DNA of 64,000 nucleotides from Gillisella vitis. GTDB lineage: Bacteria > Pseudomonadota > Alphaproteobacteria > Rhizobiales > Rhizobiaceae. The first letter of the stretch is position 1. Every line of letters starts with the position of its first letter. Of this stretch, positions 34,994 through 43,854 are shown one piece after another. The notes below the pieces were generated by a model that was not told the origin of the DNA, searched no databases, and was given only the letters and a program-made list of their open reading frames with translations. The DNA lies in NCBI RefSeq assembly GCF_014204625.1, contig NZ_JACHLU010000007.1:124001-188000 (forward strand). The letters are read 5' to 3'. The position numbers and the translations under genes were made by a program.

Positions 34994-36208
34994 ATGCAAA
35001 AGATCAAGGTTGCAAACCCTGTCGTCGATCTCGACGGCGATGAGATGACCCGCATCATCTGGCAGTTCATCAAGGAAAAGCTGATCCTGCCCTACCTTGA
35101 TCTGGAAATCGAATATTACGACCTCTCGGTTGAAAACCGCGACGCCACCAACGACCAGGTGACCATTGATTCCGCCCATGCCATCAAGAAGCACGGTGTT
35201 GGCATCAAATGCGCAACCATCACGCCAGACGAAGCCCGCGTGAAGGAATTCAACCTCAAGGAAATGTGGAAAAGCCCGAACGGCACCATCCGCAACATCC
35301 TCGGCGGCGTTATTTTCCGCGAACCGATTATCTGCAAGAACGTTCCTCGCCTCGTTCCCGGCTGGACCCAGCCAATCGTTGTTGGCCGTCACGCTTTCGG
35401 CGACCAGTACAAGGCAACCGATTTCAAATTCCCCGGCAAGGGCAAACTCACCATCAAGTTCGTCGGTGAAGACGGTCAGGTGATTGAGAAGGACGTGTTT
35501 GATGCGCCTTCCGCTGGCGTGGCCATGGCCATGTACAACCTCGACGATTCGATCCGCGATTTCGCCCGCGCTTCGATGAACTACGGCCTGATGCGTAAGT
35601 GGCCGGTTTACCTGTCCACCAAGAACACCATCCTCAAGGCTTACGACGGCCGCTTCAAGGATCTGTTCGAAGAAGTCTATCAGGCAGAATTCAAGGCCAA
35701 GTTCGAAGAAATCGGCATCACTTACGAGCACCGCCTGATCGACGACATGGTGGCTTCCGCGCTGAAGTGGTCAGGTGGCTACGTTTGGGCCTGCAAAAAC
35801 TACGACGGCGACGTGCAGTCTGACACCGTGGCCCAAGGCTTTGGCTCGCTCGGCCTGATGACCTCGGTTCTGCTGTCGCCCGATGGCCGCACGGTTGAAG
35901 CCGAAGCTGCTCACGGCACCGTGACCCGTCACTACCGTCAGCATCAGAAGGGTCAGGAAACCTCGACCAACTCGATCGCATCGATCTTCGCCTGGACCCG
36001 TGGCCTTGCCCACCGCGCCAAGCTGGATGACAATGCCGAACTGGCCAAGTTCGCCCTCACCCTTGAAAAGGTTTGCGTGGACACGGTTGAAGCTGGCTTC
36101 ATGACCAAGGATCTGGCGCTGTTGATCGGCCCTGATCAGCCTTGGCTGTCCACCACAGCCTTCCTCGACAAGGTTGATGAGAACCTCAAGAAGGCCATGG
36201 CGGCTTAA
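34994..36208 (+). CDS. icd: NADP-dependent isocitrate dehydrogenase (eukaryote-type dimer)
   Basis: TCA-cycle enzyme converting isocitrate to 2-oxoglutarate and CO2 with NADPH. The 404-residue protein matches the homodimeric eukaryote-like group found in rhizobia: [67 protein letters not shown] and [18 protein letters not shown]. It differs from the short E. coli type. AT-rich upstream sequence and AGGAAAAC before the ATG support the start. The terminator at 36227-36255 ends it. Confidence 0.97.
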   Translation: MQKIKVANPVVDLDGDEMTRIIWQFIKEKLILPYLDLEIEYYDLSVENRDATNDQVTIDSAHAIKKHGVGIKCATITPDEARVKEFNLKEMWKSPNGTIRNILGGVIFREPIICKNVPRLVPGWTQPIVVGRHAFGDQYKATDFKFPGKGKLTIKFVGEDGQVIEKDVFDAPSAGVAMAMYNLDDSIRDFARASMNYGLMRKWPVYLSTKNTILKAYDGRFKDLFEEVYQAEFKAKFEEIGITYEHRLIDDMVASALKWSGGYVWACKNYDGDVQSDTVAQGFGSLGLMTSVLLSPDGRTVEAEAAHGTVTRHYRQHQKGQETSTNSIASIFAWTRGLAHRAKLDDNAELAKFALTLEKVCVDTVEAGFMTKDLALLIGPDQPWLSTTAFLDKVDENLKKAMAA

Positions 36209-36226
36209 GACGTTGAATGAACTCAG

Positions 36227-36255
36227 AAAACCCGGCCTTAGCGCCGGGTTTTTTG
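36227..36255 (+). terminator. intrinsic terminator of icd
   Basis: ACCCGGC (36230-36236) pairs with GCCGGGT (36243-36249), followed by TTTTTT. It lies 20 bp after the icd stop. Confidence 0.92.
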
Positions 36256-36288
36256 TCGAAATCAACAATCAATCCTTCGGACATCATC

Positions 36289-36378
36289 ATGACCGATGAC
36301 GTCATTTTTTATACCAATCCCATGTCGCGCGGCCGCATCCTCCGCTGAAGGCTGGAAGAAATCGGCCAGACTCCATTA
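36289..36378 (+). pseudogene. N-terminal remnant of a glutathione S-transferase gene
   Basis: From ATG 36289 the frame reads MTDDVIFYTNPMSRGRILR, a stop TGA at 36346-36348, then RLEEIGQ. Intact bacterial GSTs start with a similar VIFYTNPxSRGRIxRWMLEE segment, so the TGA stands in place of the conserved Trp codon (TGG). After about 90 bp the similarity stops at the start of a palindromic repeat (36379-36434), and the remaining ~180 residues are absent. This is a truncated, decayed gene. Confidence 0.7.
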
Positions 36379-36434
36379 TCCTTTCGTTTGCCTTTTCTGG
36401 AAAACCGGTTCCCATTTTTCGAACCAAAGCTCTA
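36379..36434. repeat. GGAAAACCGG-type intergenic repeat, copy 2
   Basis: It shares its core TTTCGTTTGCCTTTTCTGG, AAAACCGG, CATTTTTC with 12719-12779. It joins the truncated GST remnant on one side and overlaps the TAG stop of the diguanylate cyclase gene (36432-36434) on the other. Confidence 0.6.
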
Positions 36435-37709
36435 AGCAGGCACCTGCGCGGAAAGACCAGAACCGCTCAATGCATTGCAGCCTGCCATAACCTCGTCCTG
36501 CTCTTTTCGCGCCTGCGGACCAGAATAGGATCGCACACAGTTTCGACCATAGTGTTTTGCTTCATAGAGAGCACTGTCGGCCCGCATCAGCGCCGTCTCC
36601 AGATCAGGCATTTGATCAGGCAGGCAACAAACGCCAATACTGATTGTTACGCCTATCTGTCTGTCACGCCACAGAATAGACATTTGCGAAACGGCATTCC
36701 GAATTGCTTCACAAAACGCCATCGCATCATGGCCGCCATGAGCCGGAATCAGCACAGCAAATTCCTCTCCACCCATTCTGCCAAAAACCATGTCCGCGGA
36801 AAGGTGCGCCGTGACAATCTGCGTAAAGCGCTGCAACACAAGATCGCCGCAGGCGTGGCCATGACTATCATTGACACTTTTGAAATGATCGATATCGATC
36901 AACGCAATAACACCCTCTGCCCGGCGCAGTCGCTTGAGGGCCTGATCATAAAATGCCCGCCGATTCAGCACGCCGGTCAACATGTCCGTTTCTGAGGCGT
37001 GCTTATATTGCCGAAGGCTGCGCTCTCGAACCAGAGAGAAAACTCCAAAGCCTAACCCCAGAGCATCACAGTAGAGCACAAACGTCATGGCGTTGAACCA
37101 GGGCGTAACGGCAATGCCGTTGACCTCCATGACCGGATAGACAATGGCAAGCGGCAAACGCGCCATTGTCAGCACGGCATAGAGCACCCCCATGACAAGG
37201 ATCAGAATACGCGCAGGCAGCCTCTCCTGTCTCCACCCCAGCCATACAGACCAAAGGCCCAAAGCAAGTTGCGGAACGAAAAGAAAATTATAGACCCCAA
37301 TTCGATGATTGGGAACGGCCAGAAAGTCTGGAATGGCTAAACAGAGTATGATCCAGACCGTAGCGACCAGAACGACCCAGATATACGGCCTCGAAAACCC
37401 GTCGAACGCCCGAAATCCAATCCAGATAAAGCCCATTCCCAACAGCAAAAAAAGTATACCGCCGCCCATTCCGTAGCTTTCGGGAATAATTCCACGCAAG
37501 GATTGCAGCATCTGACCTGTTGCTATGCAAAAATAACCAATTGCCCAAAAAGCAAGTTCTGCGGATTTTTTCTCGAAACACCAACTGAACAGCATCAGCA
37601 TCGCAACGATCAACGAAGCGACAAGACCACACAAATTTAATGTTGGAACATTGAATAAATCAACCAAAGGACACAAACCTGATTTAAACCCGAAATGTGG
37701 TTTTCGCAT
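36432..37709 (-). CDS. membrane-bound GGDEF diguanylate cyclase
   Basis: A 425-residue protein that makes the second messenger c-di-GMP. The N-terminal 225 residues hold about seven hydrophobic segments (for example LNLCGLVASLIVAMLMLFSW and ILFLLLGMGFIWIGFRAF), a possible sensor domain. The C-terminal GGDEF domain starts ETDMLTGVLNRRAFYDQAL, has IDIDHFKSVNDSHGHACGD, and the active-site loop GRMGGEEFAVL, so the catalytic motif is intact (GGEEF). No EAL domain. An RxxD inhibitory site was not obvious. The upstream AT-rich spacer has an FNR-like site at 37826-37839, about 120 bp from the start. Confidence 0.93.
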   Translation of the reverse strand: MRKPHFGFKSGLCPLVDLFNVPTLNLCGLVASLIVAMLMLFSWCFEKKSAELAFWAIGYFCIATGQMLQSLRGIIPESYGMGGGILFLLLGMGFIWIGFRAFDGFSRPYIWVVLVATVWIILCLAIPDFLAVPNHRIGVYNFLFVPQLALGLWSVWLGWRQERLPARILILVMGVLYAVLTMARLPLAIVYPVMEVNGIAVTPWFNAMTFVLYCDALGLGFGVFSLVRERSLRQYKHASETDMLTGVLNRRAFYDQALKRLRRAEGVIALIDIDHFKSVNDSHGHACGDLVLQRFTQIVTAHLSADMVFGRMGGEEFAVLIPAHGGHDAMAFCEAIRNAVSQMSILWRDRQIGVTISIGVCCLPDQMPDLETALMRADSALYEAKHYGRNCVRSYSGPQARKEQDEVMAGCNALSGSGLSAQVPA

Positions 37710-38060
37710 TTTGACACAACTAAATAATATTTATACACTCATTCGAAAATATTTCGTGAAATAAATGAAAAAAATCGAGAAATACTAAAACACGCAACTA
37801 AAATATCCGATGCATTGAGACTTAATTGACAACAATCAAATTTGTATATTTAGTTTTTTCTAAATCAACTTTTGATTTACATTAATCCGTATCAATCCCC
37901 CAAAGCTGTATGGTGAGATTTTTAAACAATAGAGCACCATGATCAGCCTCGCCCATAGGTCTCACCTCGGACAATCGGCGCGGGAACAGCGCTGAAATTC
38001 TTCTCTATATCGATCAACCCCACTCTTGACGAAAAGCGCAAGCCAACGCAAATAGAGCAG
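37710..38060. other. 351-bp AT-rich divergent spacer
   Basis: The spacer between the diguanylate cyclase and hydrolase genes is strikingly AT-rich from about 37715 to 37920 compared with flanking coding DNA. It contains runs such as AAATAATATTTATAC and TTGTATATTTAGTTTTTTC, which could hold promoters for both genes, and one FNR-like palindrome (listed separately). No gene is seen. Confidence 0.65.
37826..37839. promoter_or_regulatory. FNR-like anaerobox upstream of the diguanylate cyclase
   Basis: TTGAC-AACA-ATCAA matches the FNR consensus at 9 of 10 half-site positions, with the same C variant as the hemN/fnrN site. It is about 117 bp upstream of the cyclase start. Because the surroundings are AT-rich a chance match is possible. 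Confidence 0.4.
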
Positions 38061-38609
38061 ATGAAGGCATCGCAAGCAGATATTCTTATCGTTCCCGGCT
38101 ACACCAATTCCGGGCCGGATCACTGGCAGACCCGCTGGGAAAATAAACTCGCCACAGCAAGGCGGGTTGAACAGGCGGAATGGTCCAAGCCGGTCAAGGA
38201 AGACTGGGTCGCGCGCCTTGTCGACGATGTCAATCGCGCCGAGAAACCCGTTGTGCTGGTCGCCCATTCCTTGGGTGTCCCAACAGTGATCCATGCGACC
38301 CCGCATTTTACAAATAAAGTGGCCGGAGCCTTTCTGGTTGCCCCCCCGGATGTGGCCAACAGCGCCATACGGCCAAAACATCTGATGACATTTGGCCCCT
38401 ATCCGCGTGAAACCCTGCCGTTTCCGACCTTGATGATTGCCAGCCGCAATGATCCATTCGGCACTTACGAACATGCCGATGATATTGCCAGAGCATGGGG
38501 TGCAACATTGGTTGACGCTGGAGACGCAGGTCACATCAACGCCGAATCAGGCCATGGTCCGTGGCCGGAAGGCACAATGGTGTTTGCGCAATTTCTCAGC
38601 AAATTATGA
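38061..38609 (+). CDS. RBBP9/YdeN-family alpha/beta hydrolase
   Basis: A 182-residue cytoplasmic serine hydrolase of the RBBP9/YdeN group (DUF1234-like). It begins ILIVPGYTNSGPDHWQTRWE, the family signature, has the nucleophile elbow LVAHSLGVPTVI, the acid region IASRNDPFGTYEHADDIARA, and the His near DAGDAGHINAESGHGPWPEG. The physiological substrate of bacterial members is unknown. The start is an ATG with GAGCAG upstream. Single gene. Confidence 0.92.
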   Translation: MKASQADILIVPGYTNSGPDHWQTRWENKLATARRVEQAEWSKPVKEDWVARLVDDVNRAEKPVVLVAHSLGVPTVIHATPHFTNKVAGAFLVAPPDVANSAIRPKHLMTFGPYPRETLPFPTLMIASRNDPFGTYEHADDIARAWGATLVDAGDAGHINAESGHGPWPEGTMVFAQFLSKL

Positions 38610-38873
38610 GGGCCTCAACAGATGATGAGGAGTGTGATTTTAAAGTTATCCATGCCTTTCTTGTTGGTTCCATTTCGTGGTTTGCCGGAGCTATGATAGA
38701 AGTATTCTACAAATGGTTTTGAAATGCATTCTGTGATTCACGCGCTTTAACAGGCGCAAAATCATGAAAGGGGCAAGAGCCGGATTGTGAACACCCGCGT
38801 TTTCCGTTATGGACCGCCTCAAACACTGACACAGAGCGTCCCTTGTGCGACGCCAAGATAGAGACAAGCCGTC

Positions 38874-39638
38874 ATGAACCGTCGCCGCCGTATTTACGAA
38901 GGCAAGGCCAAGATCCTGTATGAGGGTCCTGAGCCGGGCACGCTGATCCAGTTTTTCAAGGATGACGCAACTGCGTTCAACAAGAAAAAACATGATGTGA
39001 TTGACGGAAAAGGTGTTCTGAACAACCGCATTTGCGAGTATGTTTATACCAATCTTAACAAAATTGGCATTCCCACCCATTTCATTCGTCGCCTCAACAT
39101 GCGCGAGCAATTGATCAAGGAAGTGGAAATCATTCCCCTTCAGATCGTTGTTCGGAATGTTGCCGCCGGTACGCTGTCGAAACGCCTCGGAATCGAGGAA
39201 GGCGTGGTGTTGCCGCGCTCCATCATCGAATTCTATTACAAGTCCGATGCTCTGGAAGATCCAATCGTCTCCGAAGAGCATATCACGGCGTTTGGCTGGG
39301 CCAATCCGGCCGAGCTGGATGACATCATGGCGCTGGCCATCCGCATCAATGACTTTCTCAGCGGGCTTTTCCTTGGCATCGGCATTCAGCTGGTTGATTT
39401 CAAGATCGAATGTGGCCGTCTCTATGAGGGCGACATGATGCGGATCGTGCTTGCCGATGAAATTTCACCGGACAGCTGCCGCCTGTGGGACATCGAGACC
39501 AACGAAAAGCTGGACAAGGACCGATTCCGCGATGATATGGGCGGACTGCTCGAAGCCTATCAGGAAGTGGCACGTCGGCTTGGTATTATCAATGAAAACG
39601 AACCCGTTCGCGGCACTGGTCCGGTTCTGGTCAAATAA
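38874..39638 (+). CDS. purC: phosphoribosylaminoimidazole-succinocarboxamide synthase
   Basis: PurC joins CAIR and aspartate (SAICAR synthase), step 8 of purine synthesis. The 254-residue protein has the ATP-binding [40 protein letters not shown], and [20 protein letters not shown] with [11 protein letters not shown]. Normal length. It begins a purC-purS-purQ run (17 bp to purS, 118 bp from purS to purQ). Confidence 0.97.
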   Translation: MNRRRRIYEGKAKILYEGPEPGTLIQFFKDDATAFNKKKHDVIDGKGVLNNRICEYVYTNLNKIGIPTHFIRRLNMREQLIKEVEIIPLQIVVRNVAAGTLSKRLGIEEGVVLPRSIIEFYYKSDALEDPIVSEEHITAFGWANPAELDDIMALAIRINDFLSGLFLGIGIQLVDFKIECGRLYEGDMMRIVLADEISPDSCRLWDIETNEKLDKDRFRDDMGGLLEAYQEVARRLGIINENEPVRGTGPVLVK

Positions 39639-39655
39639 GTTTTGGAGACACATTC

Positions 39656-39898
39656 GTGATTAAGGCTCGCGTCACCGTCACTTTGAAAAACGGCGTTCTG
39701 GATCCACAGGGCAAGGCTATTGAAGGCGCCCTTGGCGCATTGGGTTTTGATGGCGTCAACCAGGTTCGCCAGGGCAAGGTCTTTGATCTCGTGCTGGAAA
39801 CCTCCGACAAGGCTCATGCCGAAGAGCAGCTGAAAGCCATGTGCGAAAAGCTGCTGGCCAACACGGTGATCGAAAACTACGCGATCTCGATCGACTGA
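39656..39898 (+). CDS. purS: phosphoribosylformylglycinamidine synthase subunit PurS
   Basis: An 80-residue scaffold subunit that joins PurL and PurQ in the FGAM synthase complex. Sequence: KARVTVTLKNGVLDPQGKAI and EGALGALGFDGVNQVRQGKV, both typical. The start is GTG at 39656 after TTGGAGA. It follows purC by 17 bp. A hairpin (AACGCCT...AGGCGTT, 39916-39944) lies between purS and purQ and may tune relative expression. Confidence 0.96.
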   Translation: MIKARVTVTLKNGVLDPQGKAIEGALGALGFDGVNQVRQGKVFDLVLETSDKAHAEEQLKAMCEKLLANTVIENYAISID

Positions 39899-40016
39899 TA
39901 CGCAGACTTCAACGCCTGCCGATTCATCAGAACGGAAGGCGTTGCGCATCCTATTTTCACACGTCCTCCCTCCCTGAGGATAGGCAGAAACAAAGAGCAA
40001 GGTTCGAGCCGCCGCC

Positions 40017-40691
40017 ATGAAATCAGCCGTTGTCCAACTCCCCGGCCTTAACCGCGACCGCGATATGATTGCGGCCCTGACCAAGATTTCCGGCGTTGAG
40101 CCAGTTACTGTCTGGCAGACAGAAACAGAGCTGCCAGATGTTGACCTGATTGTCATTCCCGGCGGCTTTTCCTATGGCGATTATCTGCGCTGTGGCGCAA
40201 TTGCCGCCCGGATGCCGGTGATGCAAGCAATCAAGGCAAAAGCAGAACAGGGCGTTAAGGTTCTTGGCGTCTGCAATGGCTTTCAGATTCTTGTCGAGGC
40301 TGGCCTGTTGCCCGGCGCATTGATGCGCAATGCCTCGCTGAAATTTGTCTGCCGCGAAGTCAAGCTTGAAGTGGTCAATGACGAGACGGATTTCACCCGT
40401 GCCTATGCCAAGGGCCAGATCATTCGCTGCCCTGTAGCGCACCACGACGGCAATTACTTTGCCGACGCTGAAACGCTGAAGAGCATTGAGGACAATGGTC
40501 AGGTGGTGTTCCGCTATGCTGAAGGCACCAACCCAAATGGCTCGGTGAACAATATCGCTGGCATTATAAATGCAGGCGGCAATGTTCTTGGCATGATGCC
40601 TCACCCTGAAAACCTGATTGAAGCCGCACATGGCGGCAATGACGGACGCGGGCTGTTTGCATCGGCACTGGATGTCATCGCTGCGGCCTGA
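40017..40691 (+). CDS. purQ: phosphoribosylformylglycinamidine synthase subunit PurQ
   Basis: Class I glutamine amidotransferase subunit that supplies ammonia to PurL. The 224-residue protein has [20 protein letters not shown], the nucleophile Cys86 in [16 protein letters not shown], and the His/Glu pair in [16 protein letters not shown]. Complete catalytic triad. It is the third gene of the purCSQ run; the partner purL is at 13000-15237. Confidence 0.97.
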   Translation: MKSAVVQLPGLNRDRDMIAALTKISGVEPVTVWQTETELPDVDLIVIPGGFSYGDYLRCGAIAARMPVMQAIKAKAEQGVKVLGVCNGFQILVEAGLLPGALMRNASLKFVCREVKLEVVNDETDFTRAYAKGQIIRCPVAHHDGNYFADAETLKSIEDNGQVVFRYAEGTNPNGSVNNIAGIINAGGNVLGMMPHPENLIEAAHGGNDGRGLFASALDVIAAA

Positions 40692-40819
40692 ACCTTGCCA
40701 TGATATGTGGCTATGACGATGCACTCTACCGTATGGTTTCCTCCTTAAATCCAAGAGGGTTTAAAGACAAATCGTGACGTAGGCAGGATCGCTCCCGAAA
40801 ATTTCCGACAGGATTGAAC

Positions 40820-41206
40820 ATGCGTAAACTCCTTCTTCTGGCTTGTCTCGCCGGCATTGCGACACTTGCCTCCTGCGCATCAAAGCCACCCGCTCCACCT
40901 GCCGGACGCAGTGCAGATGAGGTCATCCACCGCGTGATGAAGGGTGCGTCCAGTTGCTGGTTCAAGTCCGAAGACCCTGCCTTCAAATCCTACAGGATGG
41001 ATGCCGAGCTGACGTCTTTTTCAGGCCAACCACGCATTCTGCTGGTTCGCAAGGGATCATCCGACATTCGGCCGCTGCTGGTCGTGATGGCAATGGGCAA
41101 TCCTGCCAAGATTCAGGCGTTCGGACCATTGATGAATGAGTCACTATCTGCTCGCATCTCCACCGACATCAAGCGCTGGGTCAATGGCAGCCCAGCCTGC
41201 CGATAA
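40820..41206 (+). CDS. small lipoprotein of unknown function
   Basis: A 128-residue predicted lipoprotein. The signal peptide MRKLLLLACLAGIATLASCA has a lipobox (LASC), so mature protein starts at Cys19 and is lipid-anchored. The rest (SADEVIHRVMKGASSCWFKS, then EDPAFKSYRMDAELTSFSGQ) has no domain I recognise, though the conserved-looking CWFKSEDPAFK suggests a real family, probably specific to rhizobia-like bacteria. The ATG at 40820 is preferred over a TTG two codons upstream. Confidence 0.75.
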   Translation: MRKLLLLACLAGIATLASCASKPPAPPAGRSADEVIHRVMKGASSCWFKSEDPAFKSYRMDAELTSFSGQPRILLVRKGSSDIRPLLVVMAMGNPAKIQAFGPLMNESLSARISTDIKRWVNGSPACR

Positions 41207-41299
41207 TTCAGCGCTGTGATATTTTTGTAGACGCTCTTTTCGAAAAAATTTGGCAAATTGTACCCTGCGAATCAATGGGATTCGCAGGGAGATTGACAC

Positions 41300-41863
41300 A
41301 TGCGCATAAACAGGGTGCGGATTGCAAAAATTCTAGTTTTTTGCACGGCTTTAAGCTGTACTGCTGGAATGCAAAATGCAATTGCGGGCAGTGATCATGT
41401 TTTTGATGAGTTGCGCTTTGGTGCTGTAACATCCCTGCAAAACCACGAAAAAGGGGCCGCAGGTGAAGTCACCCTGTTTTTCGACCCTTTTTCACGCGAT
41501 ACCGCATCTGGCCTGTGGCAGAGCTTAGCGCGTCCCCGCGTTCACGTGGGCGGTGAAATCGGCAGTGCCAGCACAAACAATCAGGTCTTTGCAGGCTTGA
41601 GCTGGACCGTTGACCTGACGGACAAAGCTTTTGTTGAAGCCGGATTTGGTGGCGTTATCCACGATGGCGCGATCAATGACCAGCACCGGAATGGACCTGA
41701 TCTCGGGTGTCGGGCGCTGTTTCGGGAATATGCCGCAGCGGGCTATCGCATAAACAAAACGTGGAGCCTGCTTGCCCAGATCGAACACGCATCAAATGCC
41801 GATCTTTGCGATCCCAATGACGGCATGACGCGGGCCGGTGTCATGGTTGGCTATAAATTCTAA
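41300..41863 (+). CDS. PagL-like lipid A 3-O-deacylase
   Basis: A 187-residue outer-membrane protein of the PagL type, which removes the 3-O acyl chain from lipid A. A signal peptide (about 1-29, ending NAIAG) is followed by amphipathic beta strands and the family signature near the C-terminus: QIEHASNADLCDPNDG with catalytic His163 and Ser165, ending VMVGYKF with the C-terminal Phe required for outer-membrane insertion. The catalytic Glu of the triad was not identified with certainty. A 93-bp gap separates it from the lipoprotein gene upstream. Confidence 0.8.
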   Translation: MRINRVRIAKILVFCTALSCTAGMQNAIAGSDHVFDELRFGAVTSLQNHEKGAAGEVTLFFDPFSRDTASGLWQSLARPRVHVGGEIGSASTNNQVFAGLSWTVDLTDKAFVEAGFGGVIHDGAINDQHRNGPDLGCRALFREYAAAGYRINKTWSLLAQIEHASNADLCDPNDGMTRAGVMVGYKF

Positions 41864-42037
41864 ACATCTCCCGCTTTTCAGCACCAGAATTATTGAGGCA
41901 TTCTTTACACCAGAAGCGGTTTAAAGAATTACATCGCCCCTTGTGCGCCATACCGAGTGAGAGGCGCTGTAAAACGATACAGCAGAAATCCGACGCGGCA
42001 GGTTGGGACAAGCCGCATCGGATGTCACACAACAACA

Positions 42038-42292
42038 TCAAAACAGGTAGGTTGACCTTTTCAACTCTGTCCGCGCCTGTTGTCGTGTAATCCCAACATC
42101 CTTGAGCAGATCATCGCCAATATCCTCAAGGCTTGCGCGCGTGGAGCGCACCATCCACCACCGCGACAATGCCGAAAGAAGACGCCGCAGCCCGGACACC
42201 AGATTGATCTTGCTGGCTTGAGGTGCAGTTGGCGTCACATTTTCTCTCGCCGCACATTCAATTGTATCTATTGTCACCATTTTTATCACCAT
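42038..42292 (-). CDS. DUF1127 small basic protein
   Basis: An 84-residue protein whose C-terminal half is a DUF1127 domain: LSALSRWWMVRSTRASLEDI, then GDDLLKDVGITRQQARTELK, with the characteristic WW and LxDIGxxxxxxGI patterns. In rhizobia and Agrobacterium small DUF1127 proteins affect phosphate and carbon metabolism and RNA turnover; the role here is unknown. It is divergent from a MocR-type regulator that starts 88 bp away, a pairing that suggests the regulator controls it. Confidence 0.9.
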   Translation of the reverse strand: MVIKMVTIDTIECAARENVTPTAPQASKINLVSGLRRLLSALSRWWMVRSTRASLEDIGDDLLKDVGITRQQARTELKRSTYLF

Positions 42293-42380
42293 TCATCAAC
42301 AATATCGACGTTGATTGCTTGATCCCTGCCTAAAAATGGATACAATGCATTCAGATATAATGACAATGAGGATAATTGTC

Positions 42381-43805
42381 ATGGTGACGCATTGGCTTCC
42401 TAACCTCTCTGATACGCAAGGACCGCTCTATGTTCGCATTGCTGACAAGGCAGAGGACGACATCAAGAATGGTATTTTACCAGCCGGGACAAAATTGCCC
42501 CCGCAACGCGATTTGGCCTATGATTTAAAGGTGACAATAGGGACAATCAGTCGCGCCTATGCGCTCTTGCGGGAGCGTGGCCTTGTGGCTGGTGAAGTCG
42601 GGCGTGGCACCTATATCCAATCCGGGTTACAATCGGACCAACCGGAAGTGCATCGTGACCCGGTCACCCTGACCTATGGCGGCACGCGGACATTGTCACC
42701 ACCGCCGGGAAAATTGCGTTTTGACACCACAGCGGCCGTTGATGTGGGCCAGGCGGATATTGTCGGGCAATTGATGATGGATATTGCCCGTGAACAGCCC
42801 GGTGAGATTTCGAGCTACACACGCACCCTGTCGCCGGACTGGCTGGAGGCCGGGCGTCGGTGGCTATCCAACGGGGACTGGTCGCCCAACCCCGCCAATA
42901 TCGTGCCTCAGCTGGGCGTTCACGCCGGTGTCAACGCCGTCATTGCTGCGATCAGCGGCACCGGCGATCGGATCGTTTGCGAGCATCTGACCTATTCGCA
43001 GATTGCCCGCAGCGCCTTGCTGATGGGGCGACAGATTGCACTGGTCGATTCCGATGGCGACGGTATTTTGCCGGAGGATTTTGAGCGTGTCTGTGTGCGC
43101 GAGCATCCCAAAGCCGCCTTCATCATGTCGTCAGGTCAAAATCCGACTCTATCCGCCCTTCCCCTTTCCCGCCGCCAGGAGATTGTCGATATTGCCCGAA
43201 AATATAATGTCTGGCTGATTGAAGACTATATTTACGGCGGACTGATCGACGACGGCATCCCGCTGCTCGCGCAGCTTGCACCGGACCGTACCTTTTTGCT
43301 CAACAGCCTGTCGAAATCGGTTGCGGCGGGCGTGCGTGGCGGCTGGGTGGCCTGCCCTGAACATATGAACCAGCGGGTGCGCATCACGCAGAAAATGGTC
43401 TGCGGTGGCATACCATTTTTGCTTGCCGAGCTTTCGGCTCGTCTTGTGTTGTCTGGTGCGGCCAATGACATCAAGGCAAAAGTGATCGCCGAATTTTCAG
43501 CACGTGAGGAAATTGTCAGGACCGCGTTTGCCGGCCTTGAGTTCCGCTCACACCCCAAACTGCCCTATTTTTGGTTGAAATTGCCCGAGCCATGGCTTTC
43601 GGGAACCTTCAAGCAGGCCGCCTTTGATGCTGGCATTCTGGTTGATGATGAGGATGAATTCAAGCCTGCGCGCTCATCCAAGGTGTTTCACCATATCCGG
43701 GCAGGCTTCAGCGAAGGACGCGACCGCGCAATAGCAAAAGCAGGTCTTCTTGCTCTGCGCCAGTTGCTTGACCAAACGCCCCTGGGCAACAGTGCAACCA
43801 TCTGA
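42381..43805 (+). CDS. MocR-family (GntR-aminotransferase fusion) transcription regulator
   Basis: A 474-residue regulator with an N-terminal GntR winged helix (about 10-80: LYVRIADKAEDDIKNGILPA, LPPQRDLAYDLKVTIGTISR) fused to a fold-type I aminotransferase domain. The PLP Lys is in LNSLSKSVAAGVRGGWVA and the region IMSSGQNPTLSALPLSRRQE precedes it. MocR proteins use PLP-bound effectors to regulate amino acid, vitamin or GABA pathways. The ATG at 42381 with GAGGATA upstream is favoured; the preceding residues look non-coding. It diverges from the DUF1127 gene. Confidence 0.92.
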   Translation: MVTHWLPNLSDTQGPLYVRIADKAEDDIKNGILPAGTKLPPQRDLAYDLKVTIGTISRAYALLRERGLVAGEVGRGTYIQSGLQSDQPEVHRDPVTLTYGGTRTLSPPPGKLRFDTTAAVDVGQADIVGQLMMDIAREQPGEISSYTRTLSPDWLEAGRRWLSNGDWSPNPANIVPQLGVHAGVNAVIAAISGTGDRIVCEHLTYSQIARSALLMGRQIALVDSDGDGILPEDFERVCVREHPKAAFIMSSGQNPTLSALPLSRRQEIVDIARKYNVWLIEDYIYGGLIDDGIPLLAQLAPDRTFLLNSLSKSVAAGVRGGWVACPEHMNQRVRITQKMVCGGIPFLLAELSARLVLSGAANDIKAKVIAEFSAREEIVRTAFAGLEFRSHPKLPYFWLKLPEPWLSGTFKQAAFDAGILVDDEDEFKPARSSKVFHHIRAGFSEGRDRAIAKAGLLALRQLLDQTPLGNSATI

Positions 43806-43854
43806 TTGAGACTGCCACAGCGCCATGCTTCGACACAGCAGGGCGCTGTAACCA

